The notes below the pieces were generated by a model, which worked only from the letters and a program-made list of their open reading frames with translations, had not been told where the DNA came from and did no database searches. This document shows, in pieces, positions 62,850 through 64,000 of a DNA stretch of 64,000 nt; the first letter of the stretch is position 1; each line of letters starts with the position of its first letter. The stretch covers positions 62,001 to 126,000 of the forward strand of contig JBAKBP010001419.1 in assembly GCA_037953745.1 (NCBI GenBank), in the 5' to 3' direction. The translations under genes were made by a program, and so were the position numbers. This stretch comes from Lithodes maja (lineage: Eukaryota > Arthropoda > Malacostraca > Decapoda > Lithodidae).

Positions 62850-63180
62850 GTCTTAGATTCCTCGCTATACCTCCATCAAGCCTAGAGAAACACCCCCTGG
62901 ACCCCCCCCCCCCCCACCCCCTTTCAAGATGAATGTGTAAATTTTTCGGTAGTAAAAATTTCCCGGCCGAAGGCCGGTTCTTCTTAAAATTACAGGCTCG
63001 CTATCGCTCGCCAGGGAAACATCGACTCCTAATTTGCACGAAGTCTTAAAATTGACAACGAAGTGGGGCGAAAGATGTTTAAATCGACAAACTAAGGGGC
63101 TGAACGTCATAAAATCTCAAAATTAATGGGGCTAAACATGAGGGAGAAGGGGTCCCCCAAAAAACAACTACACCTGCCCC
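62850..63180. repeat. Dispersed repeat, family M3 copy
   Basis: Blocks in order are CCTCGCTATACCTCCATCAA, a C-run, CCCGGCCGAAGGCCGG, GGCTCGCTATCGCTCGCCAG, and the AAAATTGACAAC / AAACATGAGGGAGAAGGGG ladder. Non-coding. Confidence 0.65.
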
Positions 63181-63339
63181 TTAACAGCTAATTATTTCGC
63201 TCCACCATCTTCGTAACAGCCGAGTCATAAAGAAGATATGGGGGGGACATGGACATTTACCGCCAGGTGAGAACGAACTGACTATAGCTATTAACACTCT
63301 CTGGTCCGACGTGTTGTGGGGTTATTAAGATATTTTGTT

Positions 63340-63710
63340 TAATTACTATTGAGGATTTTGCTTGTTTTTGCCATTTTCGAACAATGTATTTTAGTTTGTC
63401 CCATAGGCTAACAAAAACGGCTTCCCAGACTTCCTTCAAACCAAACAAATCATGCCCACCCACACCCCCTTCAAATCATGCCCACCCACACCCCCTTCAA
63501 ATCATGCCCACCCACACCCCCTTCAAATCATGCCCACCCACACCCCCTTCAAGTTAAGTGTGTACATTTCTTCTTAGTTACCGGCTCGCTATTGCTCACC
63601 CAGGAAAAAATCGACACCTGAATGGGAAGAAACGCCTTATTATCGCCAAACTATTCGGATGAAGCTTCTTAAAATCTCTACAATAATGGAGCGAAACAGA
63701 CCCTAGTTGG
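63340..63710. repeat. Dispersed repeat, family M4 copy with 26-bp minisatellite
   Basis: CCATTTTCGAACAATG, CCATAGGCTAACAAAAACGG and CGGCTCGCTATTGCTCACCC define the family. Inside, 63446-63550 holds four units of 26 bp (CAAATCATGCCCACCCACAC then CCCCTT) starting at 63446, 63472, 63498 and 63524. Confidence 0.75.
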
Positions 63711-63891
63711 ATCAAATATGGTTAAAACACCTTCAAAAGCTATACTTCAGTTTTCCATACACAGACGAATATTATATTAACGCGGTGAAATAGACATATT
63801 GGCAGTGTTTTGATAAGAAGAACATTATGATACCGGGAGTTATTAATGTAGTCAAAGATATTCCGTATCATTACACGTGTTCAGAGCTTGA

Positions 63892-63941
<50 letters not shown>

Positions 63942-64000
63942 AGAGAGAGAGAGAGACGTGATACTTTAATTATACTAATCTAAAGAGGCTGAACTATTTA
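63711..64000. other. Window end: AT-rich spacer and (GA)n
   Basis: No gene. A (GA)n microsatellite spans about 63895-63954 with one TG interruption. Confidence 0.6.

Overview
The window is eukaryotic and most likely from a decapod crustacean. This is inferred from an insect/crustacean-type Tret1 sugar transporter with ten short coding exons, arthropod-style RTE, CR1 and jockey-like LINEs, tRNA-headed SINEs, TTAGG-rich satellite and abundant microsatellites. I see no prokaryotic genes, rRNA or CRISPR. The only host gene I can support is a complete facilitated trehalose transporter (Tret1-like) on the minus strand (57230 down to 44882). It has ten coding exons with consensus splice sites and encodes 504 residues. 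The rest is transposons, satellites and decayed repeats.

Layout. 1-2141: three satellites (70-bp TTAGG-rich, 75-bp hairpin, and an ~85/190-bp array). 2142-5558: a solo-LTR-like insertion (TG...CA ends, AAAC duplication) that itself holds a 5'-truncated jockey-like LINE. 5559-6466: the satellite resumes. 6467-16290: a four-layer nest, in which an RTE LINE is split by a jockey-like LINE (target duplication GTACTG), which is split by a 5.9-kb piggyBac (TTAA duplication) with an intact 989-residue transposase, which contains a tRNA-SINE-like segment. 17885-24125: a second RTE copy, with its own 5' leader, broken by a SINE and by a CR1 LINE whose ORF2 is intact. 24126-40838: an LTR-internal-LTR-internal-LTR tandem array of a young Ty3/gypsy element. 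Its pol order is protease-integrase-RT-RNase H (Gmr1-like), and its gag has a SCAN-like segment. 40839-44881: decayed CR1, hairpin repeats and MITEs. 44882-57269: Tret1. Its introns are full of TTAA-flanked MITEs, SINEs and dead partial copies of exons 5 and 7. 57270-64000: MITE families, SINE and minisatellites.

The strongest points are the Gmr1-like array (integrase before RT in an apparent arthropod, plus SCAN-like gag), the exon-5 and exon-7 ghosts in Tret1 (one split by a TTAA transposon), the unusually large repeat-bearing piggyBac, and several TTAA-type MITE families concentrated in and around one gene. All family names come from motif recognition in the sequence. No database search or alignment software was used.
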